Source: Mesostigma viride (taxonomy: Eukaryota > Streptophyta > Mesostigmatophyceae > Mesostigmatales > Mesostigmataceae). From it: a stretch of DNA of 64,000 nucleotides. Shown one piece after another: positions 37,154 through 47,280 of this stretch. Position numbers and translations under genes: made by a program. The first letter of the stretch is position 1. Each line of letters opens with the position of its first letter. The notes below the pieces were generated by a model, which did not search any database, was not told the origin of the DNA, and saw only the letters and a program-made list of their open reading frames with translations. The stretch lies in contig RPFO01000850.1 of NCBI GenBank assembly GCA_009746045.1, positions 45,001 to 109,000 on the forward strand. Reading direction: 5' to 3'.

Positions 37154-38125
37154 TCAGGTTGGGTTGTTATACCCACCTTGGCCCCTTTGCTTACGCCAGC
37201 TAGGGCAGTCCTTACGGATGTGGCCCTGCTGGTGACAGAAATAACATGTGATACGAGGTGTCCCCACCCCAGGTGGTCCCCGCTGGGACCCCACCCTGTT
37301 GAAATCAAATCTGGGACGCTGAGCCGCTGGCTGCTCCTGGGAAGGACCTCCACGACGCTTGAAGCCACTGAAGCCCTTGGCCTGGAAGCCCCCCGCTTGG
37401 AAGGCCCTGACCTTGGTGGGCCATAACCGTTGGAGGGCTGCCCCCCCCATTGGTTGCCCTTGACCTTGGGAACACTGCCCCTGCTGCAGCTGCCATCCAC
37501 CTTATCCTTCTCCTTCTGCTTCTCCCTGGCCTTGTCTGCCTCCTTCTTGCCTCCCACATACTTGCCCCTGAAATAATCCTTGATCTTGGCCACCATAGCA
37601 GCCCAGGTGGTGCATGTACGCATGTGCACCTGCAGGTTATCCAAGGTGACCTCATCCAATCCCAGGCTACCTAGGAAATCATCCATGGCAATCTCATCTG
37701 ACACTACATACCCCTTGCCAGCACAATTGTGCCTGAGCTCCTGAAAATCCTCAAATGCCTGCAGAATCAGACCCTCAGCCTTGAAATCAATGTACTCCTT
37801 CTTCCAAAAGGAGCCATCACTAGCCCTCTTATCATCTAGGAACACCTCAAACTCAGCTATAAAAACCTCCCAGGAATCTCCATCCTCAAACTTGTCATTT
37901 ACATACTTCTGCACCCTCTTGGGACACTTAAGAAGGTACTGTGACATACACAGCACCTGCAGAGGATTGTTACCATTATACAAGCCCTTATATCCCTTAA
38001 GGTGCCTAATGGTAATATCCTTATCCTTAACAGTCCAGTGCTCCTTGAGACTGGGAAGCTGGTTAAGAATAGCAAAGCCCTCCTGGGCCTTGGCTCTGCG
38101 GGGCTGCTCTGCTGCTGCTGCTGCT
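37154..38125 (-). pseudogene. Copia 1 Gag (capsid-like part and zinc knuckle), frameshifted
   Basis: The capsid-like frame runs from about 38125 (after an in-frame TAA) to about 37400. It reads GFAILNQLPSLKEHWTVKDK and contains the helical block EVFIAEFEVFLDDKRAS...LGSLGLDEVTLDNLQVHMRT. It has no obvious ATG near its start, so the true N-terminus may be lost or reached differently. A frameshift near 37400-37450 leads to the frame with RITCYFCHQQGHIRKDC, a CX2CX4HX4C zinc knuckle that binds element RNA. The frame ends in NNPT and UGA. A Lys/Glu-rich stretch (KEADKAREKQKEKDK) separates the two parts. Confidence 0.8.
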
Positions 38126-38351
38126 GGCGATTAAAATTCTGATTAAAATTCTGACCCCGCAGCGTTCGCCGCGTATCTCGCCGTCTTCCAAACCCTGCAT
38201 GGTCGCTGCGAATGCCGATGACAACTGTCGATGCCGATGCCGATGCTGAAGAAAGAATACTGCTGGGGAATTAATAAATTAATCCCTTAAGCTCTGGAAC
38301 CAAGAAAAAAAATTTTCCTGAATTAATTCTCTGTTAATTATAACAGAAAAT

Positions 38352-38915
38352 TTAATCCAGCCGCATATCGTCGCGCGGAAACTGCAATACGTTATCCAAA
38401 ATCTGCTGCACAATACTCGGATATAAATCAGGAAGCCCCTCGCTGTTTTCACCTGGCTCCTCAGCGTTTGATTGCCGCTGAATCGAAGCAGCGACGTTTA
38501 TGATACCGTCGACTGACGACGCCCACCCGTTGTTGCTAACCGGAACTGCGACAGCCGGAAGAGTCGCCGAAATTCCAGACCACGCTGTCGCCAACGCCAG
38601 AACACCCAAGCCGTAGGTGCGAAGCGCCGAAATTACTTGAGCTTGCTCGTCTGATCCCGACGCTGCAAGCCTTCGGAAAATATGGGAATTTTCCGACAGG
38701 ATTTCCAAATCTTGAGTAAGGTCGTCGACGAACTGATGCAGATCGTTAGAAACTGGCGGCCGGCTGACGAGCGCTTGAGACAGCGAAGGTTGAACAGCAC
38801 GCGAATGCAGCGCAGCAGTTGACGCCGTACGTTGAACGTTGAAATTAAAGCCTGAAGACGATGGAGCCGACGCACGCTCGGGAGATGGCTCACGATATTC
38901 ACGCGTGTTTCCCAT
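38352..38915 (-). CDS. Unidentified ORF between 5' LTR and gag of copia 1
   Basis: An intact 187-codon frame from the ATG at 38915 (MGNTREYREPSPERASAPSS) to TAA. The frame is also open upstream into the 5' LTR (to about 39035) without another ATG. The product has a Ser/Pro-rich start, a helical stretch NDLHQFVDDLTQDLEILSEN, a hydrophobic segment TYGLGVLALATAWSGISATL that could cross a membrane, and a Gln/Glu-rich end. Base composition is less GC-rich than the pol genes. I do not recognise a family. It may be an accessory protein of this copia lineage or a captured gene. Confidence 0.5.
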   Translation of the reverse strand: MGNTREYREPSPERASAPSSSGFNFNVQRTASTAALHSRAVQPSLSQALVSRPPVSNDLHQFVDDLTQDLEILSENSHIFRRLAASGSDEQAQVISALRTYGLGVLALATAWSGISATLPAVAVPVSNNGWASSVDGIINVAASIQRQSNAEEPGENSEGLPDLYPSIVQQILDNVLQFPRDDMRLD

Positions 38916-38995
38916 ATAATGGAAAACACCGTAAAAATTGCCGACACCAGAAATCAATGCCGTAATCAGTAGATTACGAACTCGCTTGTAATTCG

Positions 38996-39623
38996 AGTTA
39001 ACGAAACTGTGGCTGAACTGTGGTTCAGCCTGCACTGATTAATATCTACAGAGGAAGTAGTTATATTAATCAATAGGTTTACGTTGCTGGTTATGGCTAC
39101 CAGCACAGAACGCACGAGGCACGTGAGAACCGTCGCCGAAGGTGCGAGGACACAGGTGCAGGGAAAGTGGTGCTACCAAGTGGCAGCGTCCTGCTCGTTA
39201 TATACTAATTGTGACGCAGTCACATCCAGATGACTGATAGGACAGATCATCTCACAATATTGCTGTCCTTCACTCTGGACCAGCAGATCTCGACTCGTTA
39301 TCCATAAATAGTCACATCAGTGTCCTGTCGCACAAGTCCTGTCACTACTTGTTACGTCTAATCAATAGCATTGAATAGACCGCAGTGTCGGAGACTAAAT
39401 GTCCTATCGTACACTGTGACAAGACGTCGTATGCCACGCGTCACTTGAAGAACCACCGTAGAATCACCGAATCCAAGTAGAATGTAGTAGAACAGTATCT
39501 TGCTCATATCTCGAGCAATACTCATCAGAATGAACCCGTTTCTGGATTGTAGTAACCGGAAGTAGAATCTCTACAAGCCAAGTAGCTTAGTAGAATAATA
39601 TTGCTTGCCAGGCAATATTAACT
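38996..39623 (-). repeat. 5' LTR of copia element 1
   Basis: 628 bp, two substitutions relative to 30247-30874 (for example CAGAACGCAC versus CAGAATGCAC). Directly inside it the minus strand reads CGAATTACAAGCGAG, so there is no TGG-type primer-binding site. Confidence 0.9.
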
Positions 39624-39628
39624 CCCAC

Positions 39629-41413
39629 CCCTGCTCCCAGCCGCCGCCGCCCGCCCGGCCGCCCTGGCCGGCCCCGCAGGGCCCCCGGCCCCGCCTAGGT
39701 CAGCGGCGGACTACCTAGTCCCCCCGCTGGTCGGCCCACTTGGCGACCCGTCTGACATGCCTCCTTTCACCTCTCGCGAGGTCACGGAGGCGGTCCAGCG
39801 CCTGCGTTATGACGCAGCCACCGGCTCTGACGAGATTCCGGCCGCAGTTGTAAAACTTGCAGCCGAATTCGAGGACACAGGTGTTATGCTGCTCTTCCGG
39901 GACATCTGCAACCGCCTTCTGCTGTCGTCGCAACCACCTCCAGCGGCCTGGCAACACAGTTTTCGCACGATGCTGTACAAGAACAAGGGGTCGCCTGCCG
40001 ACCCCGGCAACTACAGAGGGGTGTGCATTCAAAGTGCCCCCCTCAAGCTTCTTATGCGGCTCATCCTGAACCGCCTGCGCACGGCCCTGGACGGTCACCT
40101 CAGCGAGACTCAGCACGGCTTCCGTTCAGGTCGCAACACAGTACAGGCGCTCTTCGCTACTCGCCGACTGGTGGAGGAACTGCAACGCCTTCAGCCTGGT
40201 GAGTCCCCTTTGCACCTTGTGCTGGTGGACTTCATCAAAGCCTTCGATTCGGTTTTCTGGCCTGCGCTTTGGGACATCCTCGTCGGAGTTGTTCCTGATC
40301 CCCCGCCCCCTGATTGCTGTCATCCGCAACCTGTATGAAGGGTCCACCACTTCGGTGCGCACTTCTTACGGGACCACGCCCCCATGCCATTTACAGAAGG
40401 GTGTGTGGCAGGGCTGCGTGCTGTCGCCCTACCTGTTCATTATTGTTGTCGAATACGTAATGATTCAGGCGCGCAAGCGATTTGCCCGCATCGTGGGCAG
40501 GGAACCAGGAGTGCAGGTTGCTAACAAATTCTGGCATGGCGGTGCGGACACGGAGATTCGGCTAGCAGACATCATTTACGCAGACGACACCACCCTCTTT
40601 GAGGACACTGAGCACGTGCAGACATGGCTTGACTGCCTGGCTCTCGAGGCCCGTGCAGTGGGGCTTGAGGTCAGCAAGAAGACAGAGGCCCTGGCGGTTG
40701 GGCTCACCACCTCAGCGCCGCCCCTCTATCTCCTAGACGGCTCTCGAGTCCTGTATCGGGACCGCGTTAAACTGCTGGGCAGCCTGCTCCCTAGCTGCGA
40801 GGTGGATGTGGACCACCGCATCTCCCTCGCCTGGCACGCTTTACGCCAGTACCGGGCCCTGTGGCGCAAGCCCCTGGGCAAGATCGAGAAACAGGACCTG
40901 TTCAAGGTCCTCGTCCTTCCTGTTCTCACGTATGGCGCCGAGACGTGGACCCTCACCGCCGACCTGGCCCGCAAGCTGGACGGCGCGGTCACCAGCATGC
41001 TGCGTTCCATTTTCAGAGTAGGATATGCTGCTCATGTCCGCAATGAGGACCTGTACCAGGGCATGCCCTATATCACCAGCACAATTAAGCAACGCCGCCT
41101 GCAGCTAGTAGGGCACCTAGCTCGCACCAACCAGGTAGACACCTCACGTGGCCCCCCCGCAGGACTGCGACCAGCCCAGCCTGGCCGGCACCTCCTGACG
41201 TGGGCTGGGCCCAGTGATGTTCGACGCCGCAAGGCCCGCACCTTCAAAGAACAGCTAGTAGAGGACATGGGGGGCCTAGGCCTCTCCGTGATTTGGAAGA
41301 AGATGATGGACAAGGCCAAGTGGGCCCAGGTCATAGAGGACAACGAGCCCCCCCAGTGGGGAAGCGCCCGCGTGTGCAATCCCGCGGGAGGCACGCTAGA
41401 TAGCTCCCCCTAG
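39629..41413 (+). pseudogene. LINE ORF2 reverse transcriptase and C-terminal region
   Basis: Performs target-primed reverse transcription. Frame 1 (to about 40290) holds PFTSREVTEAVQRLRYDAAT, YKNKGSPADPGNYRGVCI, TQHGFRSGRNTVQALFAT and HLVLVDFIKAFDSVFW (motif A Asp). A frameshift near 40285-40300 leads to frame 2, with GVWQGCVLSPYLFIIVVE and IRLADIIYADDTTLFED, the YADD catalytic box at about 40577-40588. The C-terminal part after KLLGSLLPSCEVDVDHRI is shared with all truncated copies here. A small indel in a C run near 41350 changes the last 20 codons relative to 16677-17393. Confidence 0.92.
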
Positions 41414-41593
41414 GGCAGCGTGCGGCTGCCTAGATAGATGTTGTAGTTAGAAGGTTGTTAGATAGATGTAGTATGTAGCCAATGTAGATAGATTAGACCG
41501 GTAGGAATGTGTGCACCCATCCATCCATCCATCGGGGTTAATGCTCCGTGACTCCCCAACGGGAGCACGAGTCTAATTAATTAATTAATTAAT
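41414..41593 (+). mobile_element. 3' UTR and tail of the long family-1 LINE
   Basis: Contains TTAGACCGGTAGGAATGTGT, three CCAT units, ATGCTCCGTGACTCCCCAAC, GGGAGCACGAGTC and a terminal AATTAATTAATTAATTAAT. This shows the normal short form of the CCAT tract. Confidence 0.9.
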
Positions 41594-41943
41594 CCATCCA
41601 TCCATCCATCCATCCATCCATCCATCCATCCATCCATCCATCCATCCATCCATCCATCCATCCATCCATCCATCCATCCATCCATCCATCCATCCATCCA
41701 TCCGCATCCATCCATCCATCCATCCATCCATCCATCCATCCATCCATCCATCCATCCATCCATCCATCCATCCATCCATCCATCCATCCATCCATCCATC
41801 CATCCATCCATCCATCCATCCATCCATCCATCCATCCATCCATCCATCCATCCATCCATCCATCCATCCATCCATCCATCCATCCATCCATCCATCCATC
41901 CATCCATCCATCCATCCATCCATCCATCCATCCATCCATCCAT
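41594..41943. repeat. (CCAT)n microsatellite, about 350 bp
   Basis: Starts directly after the LINE tail and has one CCGCAT interruption near 41702. I infer that it is the beginning of a second LINE copy that is 5'-truncated inside its CCAT tract; the other half of that tract is at 44288-45838. Confidence 0.93.
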
Positions 41944-42517
41944 TTCTTGTCTTTGGTCCATTGGAGTTCCTTCCCACCAAGAGAAACATTTATTTTACAT
42001 TTTTGTGTGCTACTAGGCTTTATACGGACAGCCTATACCACACCTTCAAACTCAGTGCACATCATTATCAAGTTGGTTATTGTAGCACCATGCTGGGGGC
42101 CCAGCATACTCGAACACAAGGTGTTGCCCCTCTTAGCAGCGTGGGTGGGTGGGTGGGAGCTGAAAAGAGGCCTCCCTATGTCCCCTACACCACTCTAAGA
42201 AGTACTGACTATCATTCAGACATTCACATTGCGCCACGCAGGCCTGCCGGCTGGCGCAGGTACAAGGTGTACTGACTGCCAATCACAGTTGCGCCACGCC
42301 TGGTGGCTGGCGCAGGTAACAAGGTCTAGTGACGTACGTTAGAAGCTACCTAGGCGTGCACTCCGGAACCACACTCAGCCTCGGCACAAAAAGGGCCGGC
42401 CGGTGCAGTACCCTCGTGACAAGCGCTAGTCTTACGCTACCTACAGCTGCCAGGTCGGTCCCGGCCCTTTGAGCCCGTCCACGCGTCATATATAAAATGA
42501 GCGAAGCTCAGCAAATA
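41941..42517. repeat. Tandem repeat D, unit 1 (577 bp)
   Basis: Runs from CATTTCTTGTCTTTGG to GAGCGAAGCTCAGCAAATA. It contains two diverged inner repeats (TTGCGCCACGC...GGCTGGCGCAGGTA at about 42230 and 42290). No coding potential is recognised. Confidence 0.8.
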
Positions 42518-44287
42518 CATTTCTTGTTTTTGGTCCATTGGAGTTCCTTCCCACCAAGAGAAACATTTATGTTACATTTTTGTGTGCTAGGCTTTATACG
42601 GACAGCCTATACCACACCTTCAAACTCAGTGCACATCATTATCAAGTTGGTTATTGTAGCACCATGCTGGGGGCCCAGCATACTCGAACACAAGGTGTTG
42701 CCCCCACACCTCCTTCCTGGCCACCAAGGCTGTCGCCAACCTTGGTGCCGAGTTTCTTTCCACCCATGGCCCCCCTCTTGCACGCTGCCACGGCTGTACT
42801 GCCGCCCCCGTGTGGCCGCTACGGTTTCCCGGCGGACGCAGGGCGGCACCCATATCGTTCCCCCCGTTAGGGGGGCGGTTTCCAGCGGCTGCTCATTAGG
42901 CCTTACGCCCCCGGACCGTCTCTCAAAAGCCCACTGAGGACCCATCATGCACCAGCCCCACCCCCGAGGCTGGGATTTCCCGGCATGCATTGAAACCTTT
43001 GTGGCGATAGGCCCTCTACCCTACCAAGGCCTTGGCTTGGAAACTGCTTAGCCAAGGCCCTGACCAGGGCTTGTGTTGTTGTAGGAAATTTTTTATGGCA
43101 TAGATATGCCCCCCTGGCTGAACCGAACTCTTTATTGCTTTTCCTATAATGCATCATACAGGATAAAAACAAAGGCGGTAAAACAGCCAGAATTGCAGCC
43201 TCGCCAGGCGAGCATTCTTTGCTGAAAAAACTGGGCAATGATGAAGAGCGCGCTCCTCCCACCAAGATTTGCTCCAGCCCCGCATCCTCCCCGAAACTCC
43301 CGTCTGGCCACAGGCCGAAAGATCGGGTCCGCTGTCAGGCTCCTGGCAGTTATGGGCTACCCTGGCACCCCGCGCTAGCCATCCCCACGTTTAAGGCAGA
43401 TTCGCCTCCACCTGTGATTCTTCCACCGTAGCCGCTGGCCCTGGCCTGTATGGCTCCTTCCCTGACGTTGTCCGACTAAAAAACGCAGCTTCCCCAGTGT
43501 CAGGAAGCTGCTTGCCGCACCCAGGGGTAGAGGGGAATCGTCAGTGGGCCCAGCGCCGGAAATCACACCCTTTTACTCAAATCGTAGAGCCCCCCACCCA
43601 ACAACCATTACCGTGGCCTGTAACGGTTGGTTGAGAACGTAAAGAAATTTATTCCAGGCCTCGATCTCCACGCCCAGAGAGGCCGATAGCATCGTCTTAC
43701 ATTCAGCGCAGCCGCCATAGCGGCCAGCCGACCTTGCCAGCAAATGCTGGGATCAAGTTGCGAAGCTGAAAAGAGGCCTCCCTACGTCCCCTACACCACT
43801 CTTAGTACTGACTATCATTCACATTGCGCCACGCAGGCCTGCCGGCTGGCGCAGGTACAAGGTGTACTGACTGCCAATCACAGTTGCGCCACGCCTGGCG
43901 GCTGGCGCAGGTAACAAGGTCTAGTAGTGACGTACGTTAGAAGCTACCTAGGCGTGCACTCCGGAACCACACTCAGCCTCGGCACAAAAAGGGCCGGCCG
44001 GTGCAGTACCCTCGTGACAAGCGCTAATCTTACGCTACCTACGGCAGGTCGGTCCCCTTTGAGCCCGTCATATATATAATGAGCCGTACGCGGGCTGATT
44101 TTGCGGTGCAGCAGGGCTATTAGGTTCCTCCCGTTAGGAGTTTCCATTGGTCTTATCGTAGTATAGAGATTTGACATGGCTCTGTATAGAGGTTTATAGC
44201 TGGGCGTTTGCTTTGGTTTGAGTGATTTCACTCTGCTGTAAGTAATTATATTATTATAATATATATAATGAGCGAAGCTCAGCAAAT
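42518..44287. repeat. Tandem repeat D, unit 2, with two inserts
   Basis: Same start as unit 1 at 42518 and same end at about 44287. The first 190 bases and the segment 43767-44084 match unit 1. Between them (42707-43766) lies about 1.05 kb of unrelated sequence without a recognised gene, replacing a short GTGGGTGG tract of unit 1. A second insert is at 44085-44259. Confidence 0.75.
44085..44259. mobile_element. Short retroposon-like insertion with a 14-bp duplication
   Basis: 175 bp flanked by TATATATAATGAGC (44071-44084 and 44260-44273), absent from D unit 1. The AT-rich right end (ATTATATTATTATAA) fits a short LINE/SINE-type insertion. Confidence 0.55.
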
Positions 44288-45838
44288 CCATCCATCCATC
44301 CATCCATCCATCCATCCATCCATCCATCCATCCATCCATCCATCCATCCATCCATCCATCCATCCATCCATCCATCCATCCATCCATCCATCCATCCATC
44401 CATCCATCCATCCATCCATCCATCCATCCATCCATCCGGCCATCCATCCATCCATCCATCCATCCATCCATCCGCATCCATCCATCCATCCATCCATCCA
44501 TCCATCCATCCATCCATCCATCCATCCATCCATCCATCCATCCATCCATCCATCCATCCATCCATCCATCCATCCATCCATCCATCCATCCATCCATCCA
44601 TCCATCCATCCATCCATCCATCCATCCATCCATCCATCCATCCATCCATCCATCCATCCATCCATCCATCCATCCATCCATCCATCCATCCATCCATCCA
44701 TCCATCCATCCATCCATCCATCCATCCATCCATCCATCCATCCATCCATCCATCCATCCATCCATCCATCCATCCATCCATCCATCCATCCATCCATCCA
44801 TCCATCCATCCATCCATCCATCCATCCATCCATCCATCCATCCATCCATCCATCCATCCATCCATCCATCCATCCATCCATCCATCCATCCATCCATCCA
44901 TCCATCCATCCATCCATCCATCCATCCATCCATCCATCCATCCATCCATCCATCCATCCATCCATCCATCCATCCATCCATCCATCCATCCATCCATCCA
45001 TCCATCCATCCATCCATCCATCCATCCATCCATCCATCCATCCATCCATCCATCCATCCATCCATCCATCCATCCATCCATCCATCCATCCATCCATCCA
45101 TCCATCCATCCATCCATCCATCCATCCATCCATCCATCCATCCATCCATCCATCCGCATCCATCCATCCATCCATCCATCCATCCATCCATCCGCATCCA
45201 TCCATCCATCCATCCATCCATCCATCCATCCATCCATCCGGCCATCCATCCATCCATCCATCCATCCATCCATCCATCCATCCATCCATCCATCCATCCA
45301 TCCATCCATCCATCCATCCATCCATCCATCCATCCATCCATCCATCCATCCATCCATCCATCCATCCATCCATCCATCCATCCATCCATCCATCCATCCA
45401 TCCATCCATCCATCCATCCATCCATCCATCCATCCATCCATCCATCCATCCATCCATCCATCCATCCATCCATCCATCCATCCATCCATCCATCCATCCA
45501 TCCATCCATCCATCCATCCATCCATCCATCCATCCATCCATCCATCCATCCATCCATCCATCCATCCATCCATCCATCCATCCATCCATCCATCCATCCA
45601 TCCATCCATCCATCCATCCATCCATCCATCCATCCATCCATCCATCCATCCATCCATCCATCCATCCATCCATCCATCCATCCATCCATCCATCCATACA
45701 TACATACATACATCATTCATCCATCCATCCATCCGGATCCATCCATCCATCCATCCGGATCCATCCATCAATCCATCCGTCCGTCCGTCCGTCCGTCCGT
45801 CCGTCCGTCCGTCCATCCATCCATCCATTCATCGGGCG
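44288..45838. repeat. (CCAT)n microsatellite, about 1.55 kb
   Basis: Mostly perfect. A few CCGCAT and CCGGCC interruptions occur (near 44437, 44472, 45155, 45192, 45239). The right end is degenerate: CATA units at 45695-45712, CCGGAT variants, and CCGT units at 45776-45812. It is open in all six frames. Confidence 0.95.
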
Positions 45839-45890
45839 ATCCGTGACTCCCCAACAGGAGCACGAGTCTAATTAACTAAATAATTAATGT
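45839..45890 (+). mobile_element. LINE 3' terminus closing the CCAT array
   Basis: CGTGACTCCCCAACAGGAGC, then ACGAGTCTAATTAACTAAATAATTAA, is the normal end of a family-1 LINE. It shows that the CCAT array belongs to a LINE 3' UTR. Confidence 0.82.
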
Positions 45891-46132
45891 CCAGGCATAG
45901 TTACACCGTTGTGTAGCTCACCACCTACACTCCCGGCCAGTTAGGCTCGAAACACACGCCCTGATCAAGCAAGCTGTATCCGGCCCCACCGCCTAGGTCA
46001 TCTAGTCGATCTACATGTAAGCCGGCCATAACTTCAATATGCACAAGGCTATACACATTTCCATCTCCATTCATATTCATCATCCTGAACGACTCGAAAA
46101 CGCGGGCAAGATAACGGCAGGCTCAAGCTACC
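45891..46132. other. Short spacer
   Basis: No recognised gene or repeat. Confidence 0.4.
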
Positions 46133-46890
46133 ATGGTCCGGATTCTCCCGATTTCTGGCCTGCGCTGGTTGCAAGTGATAGTTAGCCACTGCCTGGAGAG
46201 GCCCGGGTGGTCAGCAAGAAGACGGAACGAGGAGGCGATGGCGGAAGGGCTCGCGGGGCCCCCACCAGACCTGAGTCTTTCTCAGCCGACTCGGGATGGC
46301 TCCACTGTCCAGTACCAGGCCCCGTTCAAGCTGTTGGGCAGCATCATACCCAACTCTGCCGACGATGTTGAGGCTAGGATAGGCCTGGCATGGGCCACTC
46401 TGCACTGGTACCAGGGCCTATCTGTGGCGCAAGCCCCTTGGCAGGCTCAAGAACTGAGAAGGACCTCTTCAAGGTCCTCGTCCTCCCCGTCCTCATTCAC
46501 GGAGTGGAAACGTGGACCCTCACGGACGCCTTGGCTTCCAGGTTGGATGGCACCGTCACCCGCATATTACGATCCATTTTCCAGGTCAACTGATATCCCG
46601 CGCACGTGTGTGCCAGGACAATCTATATCTAGGCATGCATGCCGCTCATCAGTGATATTCCAAGCATGTATACTACAATTGGCCGGGCATTTGGCCCGCA
46701 CCAACCAGACACCGGTCCAGTGGTCCTATAGTGCCGGGCTGCGGCCTGCCCAGCCTGCAGGCCGGCAACTCCTCACGTGAACTGGGTCGGCCAACGCCAA
46801 ACCCTGCAATGGTCCCCACACCTTCCGTACCCAACTATACAGGCAAACATGGGGGGGCTTGGCCTCTTCGTGATATGGAATAAGATGCAG
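46133..46890 (+). pseudogene. Decayed LINE ORF2 C-terminal fragment
   Basis: Diverged relative of family 1. One frame has FKLLGSIIPNSADDVEARIG and LQLAGHLARTNQTPV; another (from about 46440) has DLFKVLVLPVLIHGVETWTL and RILRSIFQVN; near 46850 a third reads GGLGLFVIW. These correspond in order to the family-1 C-terminus, with at least two frameshifts. Confidence 0.75.
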
Positions 46891-46954
46891 AATTATTATT
46901 CCAACACTCCACCATACTGGTACAGCGGGTGAATGCAGTGGCACCTTCGCAGGG

Positions 46955-47140
46955 GTTAAGGGTACCATCAGCAGGTGTACCTTCGCTTATTAACATAGAA
47001 GAATTGTTAACGGTACCATCAGCAGGTGTAACTTCGCTTATTAACATAGTAGTAGAAGAATTGTTAAGGGTACCATCAGCAGGGGTACCTTCGCTTATTA
47101 ACATAGAAGAATTGCTAAGGGTATACCATCAGCAGTGTCG
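46955..47140. repeat. Minisatellite of three and a half 51-57 bp units
   Basis: The unit GGTACCATCAGCAGGTGTAC, then CTTCGCTTATTAACATAG and AAGAATTG, is repeated directly. The second unit has an extra TAGTAG. There are no spacers, so it is not a CRISPR array. It may belong to the 3' LTR of the PHD-finger gypsy element. Confidence 0.75.
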
Positions 47141-47260
47141 CGTACTCGTGCCAAACTCCCTGCACTGACAGTAGCCCACGACCTCGTTAGCCCTCATGAG
47201 GTATGGCTGCATGGGTGATCGATGGGCCACATGCTAGCCTTACCCCACTAGTGCTACCCA

Positions 47261-47280
47261 CTTTTCTCCCCCCCCTCGCT
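47261..47280 (-). promoter_or_regulatory. Polypurine tract of the PHD-gypsy element
   Basis: Minus strand AGCGAGGGGGGGGAGAAAAG, just after the integrase stop codon. The LTR presumably starts TGGGTAGCACTAG, but a second LTR is not in the window to confirm it. Confidence 0.5.

Larger units (their letters stand above)
30247..39623 (-). mobile_element. Ty1/copia retrotransposon 1 (minus strand), with AGTT...AACT LTR ends
   Basis: Two 628-bp LTRs (30247-30874, 38996-39623) differ at only two positions that I see. CCCAC flanks the element (30242-30246, 39624-39628). Reading on the minus strand the order is 5' LTR, an extra 5' ORF, gag with zinc knuckle, UGA, integrase, protease-like domain, reverse transcriptase, RNase H, purine tract, 3' LTR. 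It is interrupted by a TTAA-flanked element (32183-34088). Without that it is about 7.5 kb. Several frameshifts split the pol frame. Confidence 0.92.
22685..41593 (+). mobile_element. Near-complete L1-type LINE (family 1), split by two insertions
   Basis: Parts in order: 5' region and ORF1 (to 24249), endonuclease part of ORF2 (24625-25902), linker (30075-30246), reverse transcriptase and C-terminus (39629-41413), and 3' UTR with TTAATTAA tail (41414-41593). The gaps are a hAT-like element (25903-30074) and a copia element (30247-39623). Removing both with their duplications leaves about 5.3 kb and keeps the ORF2 frame across both junctions. The exact 5' end is not defined; the CCAT tract of another LINE lies directly upstream. 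Confidence 0.85.

Noticed and set aside
38352-38915. N-myristoylated protein because it starts MGN
   Set aside because: The residue after R is Glu where the motif prefers Ser/Thr; the resemblance is too weak.
43944-45875. Open frames of up to 590 codons with WMDG or HPSI repeats
   Set aside because: The CCAT unit is open in all six frames; the same applies to 22276-22841 and 41581-41989.
46955-47140. Possible CRISPR array
   Set aside because: Units are directly adjacent with no unique spacers, and the genome is eukaryotic; it is a minisatellite.
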